64,000 nucleotides of DNA from Flavobacterium psychrotrophum (GTDB lineage Bacteria; Bacteroidota; Bacteroidia; Flavobacteriales; Flavobacteriaceae). A model generated the notes under the pieces. That model did not search any database. It had not been told where the DNA came from and saw only the letters and a program-made list of their open reading frames with translations. Made by a program: the position numbers and the translations under genes. Positions 46,310 through 56,064 of this stretch are shown one piece after another; the first letter of the stretch is position 1, and each line of letters begins with the position of its first letter. The stretch is taken from contig NZ_CP031557.1 in NCBI RefSeq assembly GCF_003403075.1, positions 372,001 through 436,000 on the forward strand, read 5' to 3'.

Positions 46310-48208
46310 ATGAAAAAAAATACCATCAAAGGTATGTTTATCGCTGGTATACTTTTGTCTGGGGTGCAGTCTTTTGCACAAAAACCCGGGCAGCCTCAAA
46401 CAAATTCGCCGCTTAGCCTTTCTCTTGCAAAAGAATATGGAGCTTTAAGGGAGCAAGCACTTAAAATGGCTAAAGAAAAAGGATGGCCTGTACGTAAAGA
46501 AAAAGCTGATGGTTCTATTGCAGAGCTTGTAGAAGTTTCTCCTGAAGGTACTCCTTTATATTATACTACTTCTAATGCCGGTTCGGCAATAACGTCCCGT
46601 GCTAATAAGCTATATCCTAGTGGAGGTCTTGGCCTTTCGTTAACTGGTCTTAATACTAAAGCCGGTATCTGGGATGGAGGCGGTGTAAGAACATCGCATA
46701 CAACATTTGGTGGACGTGCAACATCTCAGGATGGTAGCCCTACTGCTGCTGACCACCCTACACATGTTGGTGGTACAATGATAGGTTCTGGTGGATTTAG
46801 TAATCCTCAGGCACGTGGAATAGCATATGAGGGTACTCTTTATACATATGAGTGGACTAATGATTATGAAGAAATGGCTGCTATAGCTGGAGAGATAGTT
46901 GTGTCTAACCACTCATACGGACTTGATTCATCTGATCCTATTCCTGCAAACAGGCCGGAGGTATATAATTACGGAAAATATTCAACCCGTTCAAGGTCTG
47001 CAGATGCAGTGGCATTTGATAATCCAAAATATCAAATTGTAGCGGCTGCAGGAAATGACAGAGGTGATGGTATTAACCCCACTAAAAACGGTAATGATTT
47101 ATTGTCATGGATGGGAGTTTCAAAAAATGTGTTAGTTGTAGCTGCCGTACAACAAGTAGATAACTATACAAGGCCGAGCGATGTGCGTGTAGCTTCTTTT
47201 ACAAGTTATGGCCCTACAGATGATTTCAGGATCAAGCCGGATATTGCTACTAAGGGTGTGAGTGTTTTCTCTTCTGTAGCGAGTGGTATTACTGCTTATG
47301 ATTATATGAATGGTACCTCTATGGCATCGCCTGGGGTTTCAGGGGTTGTAATGTTATTGCAACAGCATTGGAATAATCTGCATCCTTCAGACGACGAAAT
47401 GTTTCCAAATTATATGAGGTCTGCTACGGTAAGGGCGCTTGTAGCACATACTGCAGATGAGATAGGTGCAAATGCCGGTCCGGACCACATGACAGGCTGG
47501 GGACTTATAAATGCTGAAAAGTGTGCACAACTTATAAGCAATGAAACAGCGGTTACACAGATATTGCAGGAGCGTACCCTGCAGTCATCAGGTGTGTATA
47601 CTGTAAATGTAAATTCTAACGGTGTTGATCCGTTAGTTGCAACTATTGCATGGACAGATCCTGCAGGGGCTACTGCTAATAGTGTTACAGATTCATCTAC
47701 AGCTGTACTGGTTAATAATCTTGACTTAAAGCTTACAAGTAGTTCTGGTGAGGTGTTTTATCCGTGGAGGCTTGTAAATAGCTGGACGAATCCTGTTGCT
47801 GAAAAAGGGCTGAATAATGTTGATAATATTGAGAAAGTAGAAATAGCAGCTCCGGCAGGTACTTATACTTTACAAGTTTCGCACAGGGGCACTCTTAGAG
47901 GTGGCTCTCAGGATTATTCGCTTGTTGTTACAGGTATAGATGGCACAAATGCAGTTAAAGAGTTTAATGATGATAGTCTTGCTGTGTGGCCTAATCCTGC
48001 ATCTGATGTACTAAATATAGATTTTAACAACGGGTCATTTGATAATGCAGAGCTATCTATTTATGATGTTCAGGGTAGAAATGTTTCAAAGAAATCAATT
48101 TCAGGCTCACACAATGCTGTAAATATATCTAATTTGTCTTCAGGAATATATTTTGTGAAGATAAATGAGTCTGGTAGCCAATATGTGAAAAAGATTTTTG
48201 TTAAATAA
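46310..48208 (+). CDS. Secreted S8 (subtilisin-like) serine peptidase with T9SS sorting domain
   Basis: This encodes 632 residues. The start at 46310 gives a signal peptide ending SFAQ; an in-frame start at 46271 would add 13 residues ahead of it. The catalytic triad is readable: Asp122 in AGIWDGGGVR, His152 in DHPTHVGGTM and Ser337 in NGTSMASPGVSG, with the oxyanion Asn in AAAGND near 249. There is no separate prodomain signature beyond about 90 residues. After the catalytic domain a P-domain-like beta sandwich follows (to about 550), and the end is a T9SS type A signal (WPNPASDVLNI, IYDVQGRNVSKK, GIYFVKI, KKIFVK). It is probably a secreted protease for nutrition. Confidence 0.94.
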   Translation: MKKNTIKGMFIAGILLSGVQSFAQKPGQPQTNSPLSLSLAKEYGALREQALKMAKEKGWPVRKEKADGSIAELVEVSPEGTPLYYTTSNAGSAITSRANKLYPSGGLGLSLTGLNTKAGIWDGGGVRTSHTTFGGRATSQDGSPTAADHPTHVGGTMIGSGGFSNPQARGIAYEGTLYTYEWTNDYEEMAAIAGEIVVSNHSYGLDSSDPIPANRPEVYNYGKYSTRSRSADAVAFDNPKYQIVAAAGNDRGDGINPTKNGNDLLSWMGVSKNVLVVAAVQQVDNYTRPSDVRVASFTSYGPTDDFRIKPDIATKGVSVFSSVASGITAYDYMNGTSMASPGVSGVVMLLQQHWNNLHPSDDEMFPNYMRSATVRALVAHTADEIGANAGPDHMTGWGLINAEKCAQLISNETAVTQILQERTLQSSGVYTVNVNSNGVDPLVATIAWTDPAGATANSVTDSSTAVLVNNLDLKLTSSSGEVFYPWRLVNSWTNPVAEKGLNNVDNIEKVEIAAPAGTYTLQVSHRGTLRGGSQDYSLVVTGIDGTNAVKEFNDDSLAVWPNPASDVLNIDFNNGSFDNAELSIYDVQGRNVSKKSISGSHNAVNISNLSSGIYFVKINESGSQYVKKIFVK

Positions 48209-48275
48209 TTGCAATAAAATCACATACGAACGCAACCTTGTTGGTTTAATTGCATCATAAATACATATATGAATT

Positions 48276-48305
48276 AACGTCGGTCGTATGACCGACGTTT
48301 TTTTT
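48276..48305 (+). terminator. Terminator after the S8 peptidase gene
   Basis: AACGTCGGTC and GACCGACGTT form a 10-bp stem around GTAT, followed by eight T residues. Confidence 0.95.
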
Positions 48306-48410
48306 AATAAATATGTAAATATGCGGCGGATAAACATAAATATGTTGTGGATTTTTTATCTTCATTAAACAAAATGGTCATTTTGGCTAAGAATATGCAA
48401 TGTTAAAAGT

Positions 48411-48440
48411 TTGTTATATTAAAATAAATTAATAGATTTG
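48411..48440 (+). promoter_or_regulatory. Promoter of the second SusC/SusD operon
   Basis: TTG at 48411-48413, a 19-bp spacer and TAGATTTG at 48433-48440 match the consensus exactly. The leader of about 28 nt holds ACTAACTCAA, also present before the first SusC gene. Confidence 0.85.
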
Positions 48441-48469
48441 CAACTTAACTAACTCAAATTAATTTAAAT

Positions 48470-51400
48470 ATGAAATCAAAGTTTACTTGGATTTTTACGC
48501 TTTTACTGGCGTTTTTTATTCAGTTTTCCTTTGCTCAGGACCGTGTCATTACGGGTGTAGTTACTGATGATCAGGGTTTTCCTGTTCCGGGAGCTGATGT
48601 AATGATTAGTGGTGTTGCTCCAGGGGTACAGACTGATTTTGAAGGAAAATTTAGTATTAATGCTAAAAACGGCGACAAGCTTGTGGTTTCCTTTGCGGGC
48701 TTTGAAGCTCAAACTATTACAGTTGGTAATGCATCTGTACTAAATATCCAGTTAGGAGCTAAAGTTCTGGATGACGTAATTGTAGAGGCTTACAGGACTA
48801 CCTCGAAGGCTAAGTCTAGTATTGCTGCTGCAACAGTTACATCAAAAACTATTGAAAACAGGCCGAATGCTTCATTCGTGCAAATTTTGCAAGGTCAGGT
48901 TCCGGGTCTGAATATATCTTCAGGTTCAGGACAGCCGGGTGCAAACAATACTACGGTAATACTACGTGGTGCAGGTTCAATCAATGGTAATATAGAGCCT
49001 CTTTATGTTATTGATGGTGTTCCTCAGAATTCTGATAACTTCAGGAGTATTAACCCTGCTGATATCGAGTCTGCTTCAGTTCTTAAAGATGCTGGTGCAA
49101 CGTCTATATACGGTAACAGGGGTGCTAATGGTGTAATCATTGTTAAAACTAAGAGAGGTCGTTATGATGCTCCGCTTACTATTAAATATAGTGGAATTAC
49201 AGGTTTTTCTGAAATGCAGAAAAGCAGGTATGATGTGCTTAACAGCCAGCAGTTACTAACGCTTCAGAGGACTATGAACACCGGTATGGGTGGAGGTATA
49301 AGGCCTGAGGCTCTTGGTGGAACTAATGGTGTTGCGTTAACAGATGCTCAGATTGCAGCGGCTCCAAACTATGACTGGAAAGATTATTTCTTCAGGACCG
49401 GGGTTTCTCAAAACCATGTACTTAATCTTAGTAACGGTAGTAAAAACCTTTCGTCTTTTACGTCGCTTGCTTTCTTAAAGCAGGAAGGTATTCTTAGAGG
49501 TACAGACCTTAAGAGGTTTAACTTTAGGAGTAACCTTAATGGTAAGAGTGATAATGACAAGTTTAACTACTCTACTTCATTAACAATTAACTATTCTGTT
49601 AGTAATACAGCTTCAAACTTAGGTTCGGGAGCGGTTAACCAAAACTTTGTGGTTGGTGCTGTACAGGGTGTTCCTTATTTAAGTCCTGCTAACTATATTA
49701 GTGGTCTTGATCTTGCCCTTAATCATAGCTCGCTTGATTATACACCACTTTTCCTTTACGATAAGTTGAGGAACTTTACTAATCAGTCTGATGAGGTTAA
49801 GGCAATTGGCCAGGCTCAGGCAAGTTATAAAATCACGCCAGATCTTACTGTAGGTTCTACATTTGGTGTAGACTATACTAATATCATTGGTCTTAGCTCT
49901 CAGCATCCTAATGGTTTTACCCCATTATATTTTATTCAGGATACACCTCAGGAATATACCGGAGATCAGACAGAATCTTTCTCTCGTAGTGTGTCATTTA
50001 CAACTAACACCAATCTAACGTATAACAAAACTTTTGCTGAAAAGCATACTTTTGAAGCATCAGTTTTTACAGAGTACTTTAAAGCGCATGCTAAAGGTTT
50101 TGGTTATACACAAAATGGTCTTGATCCTATTTTCTTCTCGCCGGGTACAAGTAGAGGCTGGATTGCTTACCAATCAGGTAACAGCTACTATGTTCCGGAT
50201 GCTTCATCAAGTAAAGCAGAGGCAGGTTTGTTCTCTTACTTTGGTTCGGTAGATTATGATTATGATTCAAGATTTGGTCTTAATGCTACAGTAAGGAGAG
50301 ATGCGTCTTTCAGGTTTGCTGATAGTAACAAATGGGGTACGTTCTGGTCTGTTTCAGGCCGCTGGAATATAGATCGCGAAGAATTTATGCAGGGGTCTGT
50401 ATTTGATATGTTAAAACTAAGGGGTTCAATAGGTACTGCGGGTAACCAGGATATTACCGGTGGTGGTGTTTTTGGGTCTCCTTCTTTAACAAGATTCCAG
50501 TATGGTATCAGTTCAGGATATAACAATAATCCTGCTTACGCACTAACTACTCTTCGTAACCCAGATCTTAAATGGGAGACAATCAGGCAGATTGACTTTG
50601 GTGTTGATTTTGAATTATTCAACCACAAGCTAAGGGGTGTTGCAGACGTTTATGACAAGAAAACTACCGATCTTTATCAGCCGGTGCCTATTTCTGCAGT
50701 TAATGGTAACACAAGTATAAACTCTAACTTCGGTTCACTTCGTAACAGGGGTGTTGAATTACAATTGTCTTATGATGTTTTAAGAGGTAAAGATTACCTT
50801 ATTACCCTTAACTTTAATGGTTCATACAACAAAAACGAAATCCTTAAGCTTGCAAACGAAGATGGCTTAATCTGGGATGGTGGTCTTACAGCTGACAGGG
50901 AAGGTGATGTTATTTCTCAATATTACCTTGTTAAATATGCTGGTGTTAACCCGGCAAATGGTAACCTGCTTTTCTATGATAAGGATGGTGCACTTACTGA
51001 AAGCCCTACGGATGCTGATAGGAAATTTAATAATAAATCTTCGTTACCTAAATACCAGGGTAGTTTTGGCCTTGATGCAGAGTACAAAGGTTTCTTTATT
51101 AATACTATGTTTACTTATGTTGCAGATATCTACAGGTTTGATTATGACCTTGCCAACCTTCTTGATCCTGCAAGTATAGGTAACTTCAATAAGTCTAACA
51201 GCTTACTAAACTACTGGACACCGGATAATAGGGTTACTGATATCCCTGCCCTTAATGCTACGAACAAATCTTTAGATTCTTTCTCTGACAGAAACCTTAG
51301 AGATGCTTCTTATTTAAGGATGCGTTATGCTAGTGTAGGTTATAATTTTTCTAAAGAGTTATTAGAGAAAACACCATTTACAAGTATAAGGGCTTATGTT

Positions 51401-51526
51401 CAGGGTGAGAATTATCTTACCTGGACCAAATGGAGAGGATTTGATGCTGAAAGTAACCGCCCTAATGACCAGTCTCAATATCCAACTCCAAAAACACTTT
51501 CTATTGGTGTAGAAGTTCAATTCTAA
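48470..51526 (+). CDS. SusC/RagA family TonB-dependent outer-membrane transporter
   Basis: This encodes 1018 residues. A signal peptide ends in FSFAQ (about residue 22). A carboxypeptidase-D regulatory-like domain (about 25-100, ITGVVTDDQGFPVPGADV), a plug domain (about 110-220, TTVILRGAGSINGNIEPLYV, DAGATSIYGNRGANGVIIVK) and the barrel to the C-terminal aromatic residue (VEVQF) follow. It is 31 residues shorter than the SusC at 8531 and not closely similar outside the conserved motifs. SusD is the next gene, 9-12 bp downstream. The substrate is unknown, and no degradative enzyme other than the upstream S8 peptidase lies nearby. Confidence 0.96.
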   Translation: MKSKFTWIFTLLLAFFIQFSFAQDRVITGVVTDDQGFPVPGADVMISGVAPGVQTDFEGKFSINAKNGDKLVVSFAGFEAQTITVGNASVLNIQLGAKVLDDVIVEAYRTTSKAKSSIAAATVTSKTIENRPNASFVQILQGQVPGLNISSGSGQPGANNTTVILRGAGSINGNIEPLYVIDGVPQNSDNFRSINPADIESASVLKDAGATSIYGNRGANGVIIVKTKRGRYDAPLTIKYSGITGFSEMQKSRYDVLNSQQLLTLQRTMNTGMGGGIRPEALGGTNGVALTDAQIAAAPNYDWKDYFFRTGVSQNHVLNLSNGSKNLSSFTSLAFLKQEGILRGTDLKRFNFRSNLNGKSDNDKFNYSTSLTINYSVSNTASNLGSGAVNQNFVVGAVQGVPYLSPANYISGLDLALNHSSLDYTPLFLYDKLRNFTNQSDEVKAIGQAQASYKITPDLTVGSTFGVDYTNIIGLSSQHPNGFTPLYFIQDTPQEYTGDQTESFSRSVSFTTNTNLTYNKTFAEKHTFEASVFTEYFKAHAKGFGYTQNGLDPIFFSPGTSRGWIAYQSGNSYYVPDASSSKAEAGLFSYFGSVDYDYDSRFGLNATVRRDASFRFADSNKWGTFWSVSGRWNIDREEFMQGSVFDMLKLRGSIGTAGNQDITGGGVFGSPSLTRFQYGISSGYNNNPAYALTTLRNPDLKWETIRQIDFGVDFELFNHKLRGVADVYDKKTTDLYQPVPISAVNGNTSINSNFGSLRNRGVELQLSYDVLRGKDYLITLNFNGSYNKNEILKLANEDGLIWDGGLTADREGDVISQYYLVKYAGVNPANGNLLFYDKDGALTESPTDADRKFNNKSSLPKYQGSFGLDAEYKGFFINTMFTYVADIYRFDYDLANLLDPASIGNFNKSNSLLNYWTPDNRVTDIPALNATNKSLDSFSDRNLRDASYLRMRYASVGYNFSKELLEKTPFTSIRAYVQGENYLTWTKWRGFDAESNRPNDQSQYPTPKTLSIGVEVQF

Positions 51527-51538
51527 AAAAAATGCATG

Positions 51539-53062
51539 ATGAAAAAAAATAAATTATTTGTAATTGCTTTTGCTTCATTGTTAGGAGTTTTTTACTCTTG
51601 TGATGATGCTATAAATATTAAGCAGCCCGGCGAGATTAATGATCCGGATATTGTTTACAGTAATCTTAATGATCTTGAGAGAGGACTTAAAGGTGTATAT
51701 TCCGCATTGTCAACGGAAAGTACTATTGAATTTACATCTATTTTTACAGATGAAGTTTCAATTGGTATAAATAACGGTGGACAGGGGATTATTGATGGTA
51801 CTTACAATTTCCAGCTTCGTGCAGGTTCAGATGCACCTATAGCGATATGGCAAAATAACTACACGCTAATTAACTTTGCAAATAGGATTTTACTTGCTTC
51901 TGAGAAGGTTAAGCCAGTCTTAGATACTACTGATCCTAATTTTGATGAGGAAGATTATTACCAGTACAATAGCATTATGGGGCAGCTTTATGCCATAAGG
52001 GCATTTGCTTATTTACAGTTGGAAACCTATTTCTCAACAAATATGGCAGACGATGCTGCGCTTGGTGTTATGTTGCTTGATTTTGTTCCTAATGATGATT
52101 ACACTACATTCCTGCCAAGGAGTACAAATGGTGAAATATTTGCATTTATCAATGCAGATCTAGAGAAAGCTACTACTATGCTGACTTTAAATCCTGATAC
52201 AGATATTACACTTATGAACCCAAGGGTTATTAATGCCATGAAGGCACGTATGGCAGTTTATAGAGAAAAATATCAGGATGCTGTAACTTATATCAATGCT
52301 CTTGGTAGTATTACTCTGGGTACTAGTATGGGAAATTATAATGCACTTTGGACAGATACTGCAAGTACTGAGATTATCTTCAAACTTGCCCGTGTGAATG
52401 GTGATTTCCAGATAGGTTCTTACTGGAACTCTCAAAGTAGTACTATTACAGGATCTCCTTTCTTTGAAGTAAGCCGTTCGCTATATAATGCTTATGCTGC
52501 TACAGATTACAGAAATAAAGAATCTCTTGTTGATGGTACATCTAAAATCGCAGTAAATCCTGCTACAGTGCCTAATTTCAGGGCTAACGATGTGCTTGTA
52601 ATTAACAGGTATCCAGGTAATACAGCTCAAAGTGATGTGCTTCTTAACGATGTTAAAGTATTTACCTACGGTGAGATGACGCTACTTAAGGCAGAGGCTT
52701 TCGCAGGTTTAGGTCAGCTAAATGGGGCTAGTAATTCTGTTGCTGCTTTAATAAGGCAGATGGAAAGGGCACGTGGTGTAACTACTTTTGCTTTACCTGT
52801 TTATGCTAATGCTACTGAGGCTTGGGCTGCTATACTTAATGAGCGTAGGAAGGAACTTGCTTTCCAGGGCTTTAGGTACACTGATATTAAGCGTCTTGGT
52901 GTAAAAGCGGGTAATCTTGGTATCGACAGGTATTCAAGAGATTGTGACCAATATGGTTCTTGCTCTCTTGCTCCATCTGATGACCGATTCACCATGCCTA
53001 TCCCTACTTCTGAATTAGTAGCTAACCCTAATATCCGTGGGCAACAAAACCCTGGTTACTAA
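51539..53062 (+). CDS. SusD/RagB-like surface nutrient-binding lipoprotein
   Basis: This encodes 507 residues. ATG codons at 51536 and 51539 are adjacent; I take the second. The lipobox Cys is residue 21 (FYSC) followed by DDA. The opening INIKQPGEINDPDIVYSN, the TPR-like YAIRAFAYLQLETYF and the C-terminal LNERRKELAFQGFRYTDIKR are SusD signatures. It pairs with the SusC just upstream and would sit as a lid over the channel. It is from another branch than the SusD at 6953. Confidence 0.94.
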   Translation: MKKNKLFVIAFASLLGVFYSCDDAINIKQPGEINDPDIVYSNLNDLERGLKGVYSALSTESTIEFTSIFTDEVSIGINNGGQGIIDGTYNFQLRAGSDAPIAIWQNNYTLINFANRILLASEKVKPVLDTTDPNFDEEDYYQYNSIMGQLYAIRAFAYLQLETYFSTNMADDAALGVMLLDFVPNDDYTTFLPRSTNGEIFAFINADLEKATTMLTLNPDTDITLMNPRVINAMKARMAVYREKYQDAVTYINALGSITLGTSMGNYNALWTDTASTEIIFKLARVNGDFQIGSYWNSQSSTITGSPFFEVSRSLYNAYAATDYRNKESLVDGTSKIAVNPATVPNFRANDVLVINRYPGNTAQSDVLLNDVKVFTYGEMTLLKAEAFAGLGQLNGASNSVAALIRQMERARGVTTFALPVYANATEAWAAILNERRKELAFQGFRYTDIKRLGVKAGNLGIDRYSRDCDQYGSCSLAPSDDRFTMPIPTSELVANPNIRGQQNPGY

Positions 53063-53073
53063 AATTAAATTTT

Positions 53074-53895
53074 ATGAAAAATATATTTCTAAAAGCAATA
53101 TGCTTAGCAGCTGTGTTAACAGTTATGACAAGCTGCGATAGTGATAGTGTGTTTTACCATGGCGACCAGTCTTTAGTTGGTTTTAACAAAACTGAAGCAA
53201 GGCTACCGGTATACGCCGCTGAGGACAACAAATCTAACGTACTTTATGTAGAGGTTGGTGCAACAGCCGTAGCTGATCACGACAGGACATTTAAAATTGA
53301 GGTTGATGAAGCATCTACAACGGCTTTACCTTCATATTACACTATAGATCAGTCTACCCTTTTTATTCCAGCTGGTGAATATATAGGTAAGATAAAGATT
53401 ACAGGTAATTATGATGCTATTCCGGAGCTTGTTAGAAACACGATTACACTTAACCTGATTGAAGTGCAGGATGCAGATACTTATAATGATGATAAAATGC
53501 AGTGTGTTGTAAGTATTTATCAAGGGTGTATAAAACCGATAGCTGATAAATATAGTATTAGTGTATACGATCCAACTTCTGTTCCGGCTTTTGATGCAGT
53601 GCTTAAACCTGTAGCTGATGTAGATAATACATACAGTATTGGTAATCTTTGGGGAGATTTTGTTGCTGCTGCAACTGGTCAGGCTAGCTTAGCTGGGCAG
53701 TATCCTTGGCCTGCTGAAATTGAAATCAGGTGTGATAATTCTGTAATTGTTTTGTGTACTGATTCTGGTACTCGTCCGGTTGGTACTTCAGGTACCGGTA
53801 CTTACGATGAGGGCACAAAATCTATAAACGTTACTATTGACGAACATGTCTTTACTAATCCTATGATGGTATCTATAGATCTAATTGCTAAGTAA
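53074..53895 (+). CDS. Accessory lipoprotein of the second SusC/SusD locus
   Basis: This encodes 273 residues. The lipobox Cys is residue 21 (MTSC) followed by DSDS. The N-terminal part (to about 150) is beta-rich with VEVGATAVADHDRTFKIEVD, which resembles Calx-beta or DUF4843-like domains that follow many SusD genes; the C-terminal part (about 160-273) is another beta domain. I infer an accessory surface-binding role from position and signal. It starts 11 bp after SusD and ends at a terminator, so it closes the three-gene operon. Confidence 0.72.
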   Translation: MKNIFLKAICLAAVLTVMTSCDSDSVFYHGDQSLVGFNKTEARLPVYAAEDNKSNVLYVEVGATAVADHDRTFKIEVDEASTTALPSYYTIDQSTLFIPAGEYIGKIKITGNYDAIPELVRNTITLNLIEVQDADTYNDDKMQCVVSIYQGCIKPIADKYSISVYDPTSVPAFDAVLKPVADVDNTYSIGNLWGDFVAAATGQASLAGQYPWPAEIEIRCDNSVIVLCTDSGTRPVGTSGTGTYDEGTKSINVTIDEHVFTNPMMVSIDLIAK

Positions 53896-53917
53896 TTTTA
53901 GATTATTTATAAGTTTT

Positions 53918-53951
53918 AAAAAGGGCTATCTGAAAAGAGAGCCCTTTTTTT
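53918..53951 (+). terminator. Terminator of the second SusC/SusD operon
   Basis: AAAAGGGCT and AGCCCTTTT form the outer stem; an inner TCT/AGA pairs around a GAAA tetraloop. A T-run follows. Confidence 0.92.
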
Positions 53952-54000
53952 GTGCTTACTATTTTGCGGGGCTAATTGTGTACAATAGATATTAAAAATT

Positions 54001-54008
54001 TATCTTTG
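54001..54008 (+). promoter_or_regulatory. Candidate -7 element of the Porin_10 gene
   Basis: TATCTTTG matches TAnnTTTG and lies 24 bp before the ATG at 54033. The upstream TTG is 22 bp away, slightly too far. Confidence 0.5.
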
Positions 54009-54032
54009 CCGTTATACTCTATAAAAAATAGT

Positions 54033-55991
54033 ATGTTCAAAAAACTTCCTGTATTTTTATTTTTATTGCTGCCTTTTGTGGCGCTTTCTCAGTCAGGTCG
54101 CCTTATGCGTCCCGGAGCTTCTAAAACAGCTTCAGATACTACATCTCGAGGAAAAGTGCGTCCTGATATGAAGGCTACAACTGCTGCTGATACTATTGCT
54201 ACTATTGCTATGTACAAAATTATTACGCTACAGCGTGATACGATTGCTATAGATACTGCACTTACTATACAAAAAGAGTATGCTACTAATTATCTACGCA
54301 GAGATAATTTTGGTTTATTACCACTTCCTAATGATGGGCAGAGTTATAATACTTTAGATTTTGGGCTTACAAAGTTTGATCCTTTTCCTTCATTTGGCTT
54401 TAAGGCCAAGCATTTTGCTTATATGGATGCTGAAGATGTAAATTATTATAGCGTTGCAACGCCATATACAGATCTTATGTACCGCTCTACACAATCTCAG
54501 GGACAAATTCTGGATGCACTTATTGCGGTAAATACATCAGAAAACCTAAACCTGTTTGTTGGCTACAAGGGGTTAAGGTCTATAGGTAAGTACATCAATT
54601 CAATTTCCAGTAATGGTGTTTTTAGGTTGGGGGGAAGCTACAATACAACGAGTAAGCGCTATTTTCTGAAATTTCATTTTACAGGTCAGGATTTTTCTAA
54701 CGAAGAAAATGGCGGAATTGTAGATACATCACTTTTTGAAAGCGGCGAGAATCCTTATACAAACAGGGAGCGGCTTGAAGTATATTTTAATGATGCCAAA
54801 TCTTTGCTTAAAGGCAATCGTTATTTTATCGATCATACCTTCAGGCTTAGCAAAACAAATCCGAATAGTATAGTTTTGCATCATCAGTTCAATTTCGAAA
54901 ACAAGTTTTTTGAGTTTACCCAACCTACACTTAGCGATCGTTTTGGTTCTGCCTATACTACCAGTATAAATAATAAAACACGCTATAACAGGATGTACAA
55001 TCTTGTAGGTGCGGCTTATTCAAATCAAACTGTTGGCGATATAGAGTTTTACGTAGAAAATTATAATTATAATTATTTTTACAGAACGGTAATCTATAAT
55101 AACAATCCTAAGCCAAGAATTCCGAATAGTATTAGCGACGAAATATATAACTACGGTGCTAAATATACGTATCATAAAGATAAGTGGTATGGTACTGCAT
55201 TAGTTTCAAATTCTATTACAAACCAGTCGCTTTCAAACATCGACCTACAGGCGCGTTACAAGTTTGACGAAAGGAATGTAATTTCTGCCAAATATCAGAA
55301 TATGAATAAGCTTCCGGATCTTAATTATAATTTATACCAGAGTGATTATAAGGAATACAACTGGAGTTATAATAATAAAAATGAGAAAATCAATAGCTTT
55401 GAGTTTGATGCCAAAACACAATGGCTTGATGCGTCATTACAATATACTATTTTAAAAGACCATTTGTATTTTAAAGATCAATTTATTCCTACTGCACCTG
55501 ATACGATTTTGAATGTTAAGCCATTTCAGTATGCCGGTACAATAAATTATCTATCTTTAAAAGCACATCGCGAATTTAAATTCTGGAAACTTGGCTTTGA
55601 TAATACAGTACTATACCAAAATGTGCAGCAAGGCGAAGGTGTACTTAATGTACCATCATTTGTAACGCGTAATACACTTTACTATTCTGACCTTTGGTTT
55701 AAAAAGGCATTGTTTATACAAACGGGTGTTACATTCCAGTATTTCTCTAAATACTATGCAAATGATTATAATCCGTTAATTGGGGAATTCTATAGCCAAA
55801 CTGATAAAAAGATAGGAGGATTTCCATTAATGGATTTCTTTATTAACCTTAAAATACAGGAATTTAAGCTTTTTGTAAAGGCAGAACACTTTAATTCGTC
55901 AATGAGCGGATATAATTTTTATTCTGCACCAAATTATCCATACCGCGATTTTACCGTGCGCTTCGGAATTATTTGGAATTTCTTCTCGTAA
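54033..55991 (+). CDS. Putative porin, Porin_10 (PF14121-like)
   Basis: This encodes 652 residues. I take the ATG at 54033 because it begins a proper signal peptide (ending ALSQ near residue 19) and lies after the promoter. After a short Thr/Ala/Asp-rich linker (to about 75), an outer-membrane beta-barrel starts. The conserved NTLDFGLTKFDPFPSFGFK segment near residue 108 is a hallmark of the Porin_10 family, as is the VKAEHFN run near the end. The last residues VRFGIIWNFFS end in an aromatic residue as for barrels. It is transcribed alone. Its substrate is unknown. Confidence 0.85.
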   Translation: MFKKLPVFLFLLLPFVALSQSGRLMRPGASKTASDTTSRGKVRPDMKATTAADTIATIAMYKIITLQRDTIAIDTALTIQKEYATNYLRRDNFGLLPLPNDGQSYNTLDFGLTKFDPFPSFGFKAKHFAYMDAEDVNYYSVATPYTDLMYRSTQSQGQILDALIAVNTSENLNLFVGYKGLRSIGKYINSISSNGVFRLGGSYNTTSKRYFLKFHFTGQDFSNEENGGIVDTSLFESGENPYTNRERLEVYFNDAKSLLKGNRYFIDHTFRLSKTNPNSIVLHHQFNFENKFFEFTQPTLSDRFGSAYTTSINNKTRYNRMYNLVGAAYSNQTVGDIEFYVENYNYNYFYRTVIYNNNPKPRIPNSISDEIYNYGAKYTYHKDKWYGTALVSNSITNQSLSNIDLQARYKFDERNVISAKYQNMNKLPDLNYNLYQSDYKEYNWSYNNKNEKINSFEFDAKTQWLDASLQYTILKDHLYFKDQFIPTAPDTILNVKPFQYAGTINYLSLKAHREFKFWKLGFDNTVLYQNVQQGEGVLNVPSFVTRNTLYYSDLWFKKALFIQTGVTFQYFSKYYANDYNPLIGEFYSQTDKKIGGFPLMDFFINLKIQEFKLFVKAEHFNSSMSGYNFYSAPNYPYRDFTVRFGIIWNFFS

Positions 55992-56022
55992 ACGCTTATT
56001 ATGTGGTTTAAATTATAACCAA

Positions 56023-56030
56023 TATCTTTG
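56023..56030 (+). promoter_or_regulatory. Candidate -7 element of the cystathionine beta-synthase gene
   Basis: TATCTTTG matches TAnnTTTG, 34 bp before the ATG at 56065. No TTG is seen at 17-20 bp upstream. Confidence 0.5.
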
Positions 56031-56064
56031 TACAACATTTAGAATTGGCAAAAAAAATCTAAAA

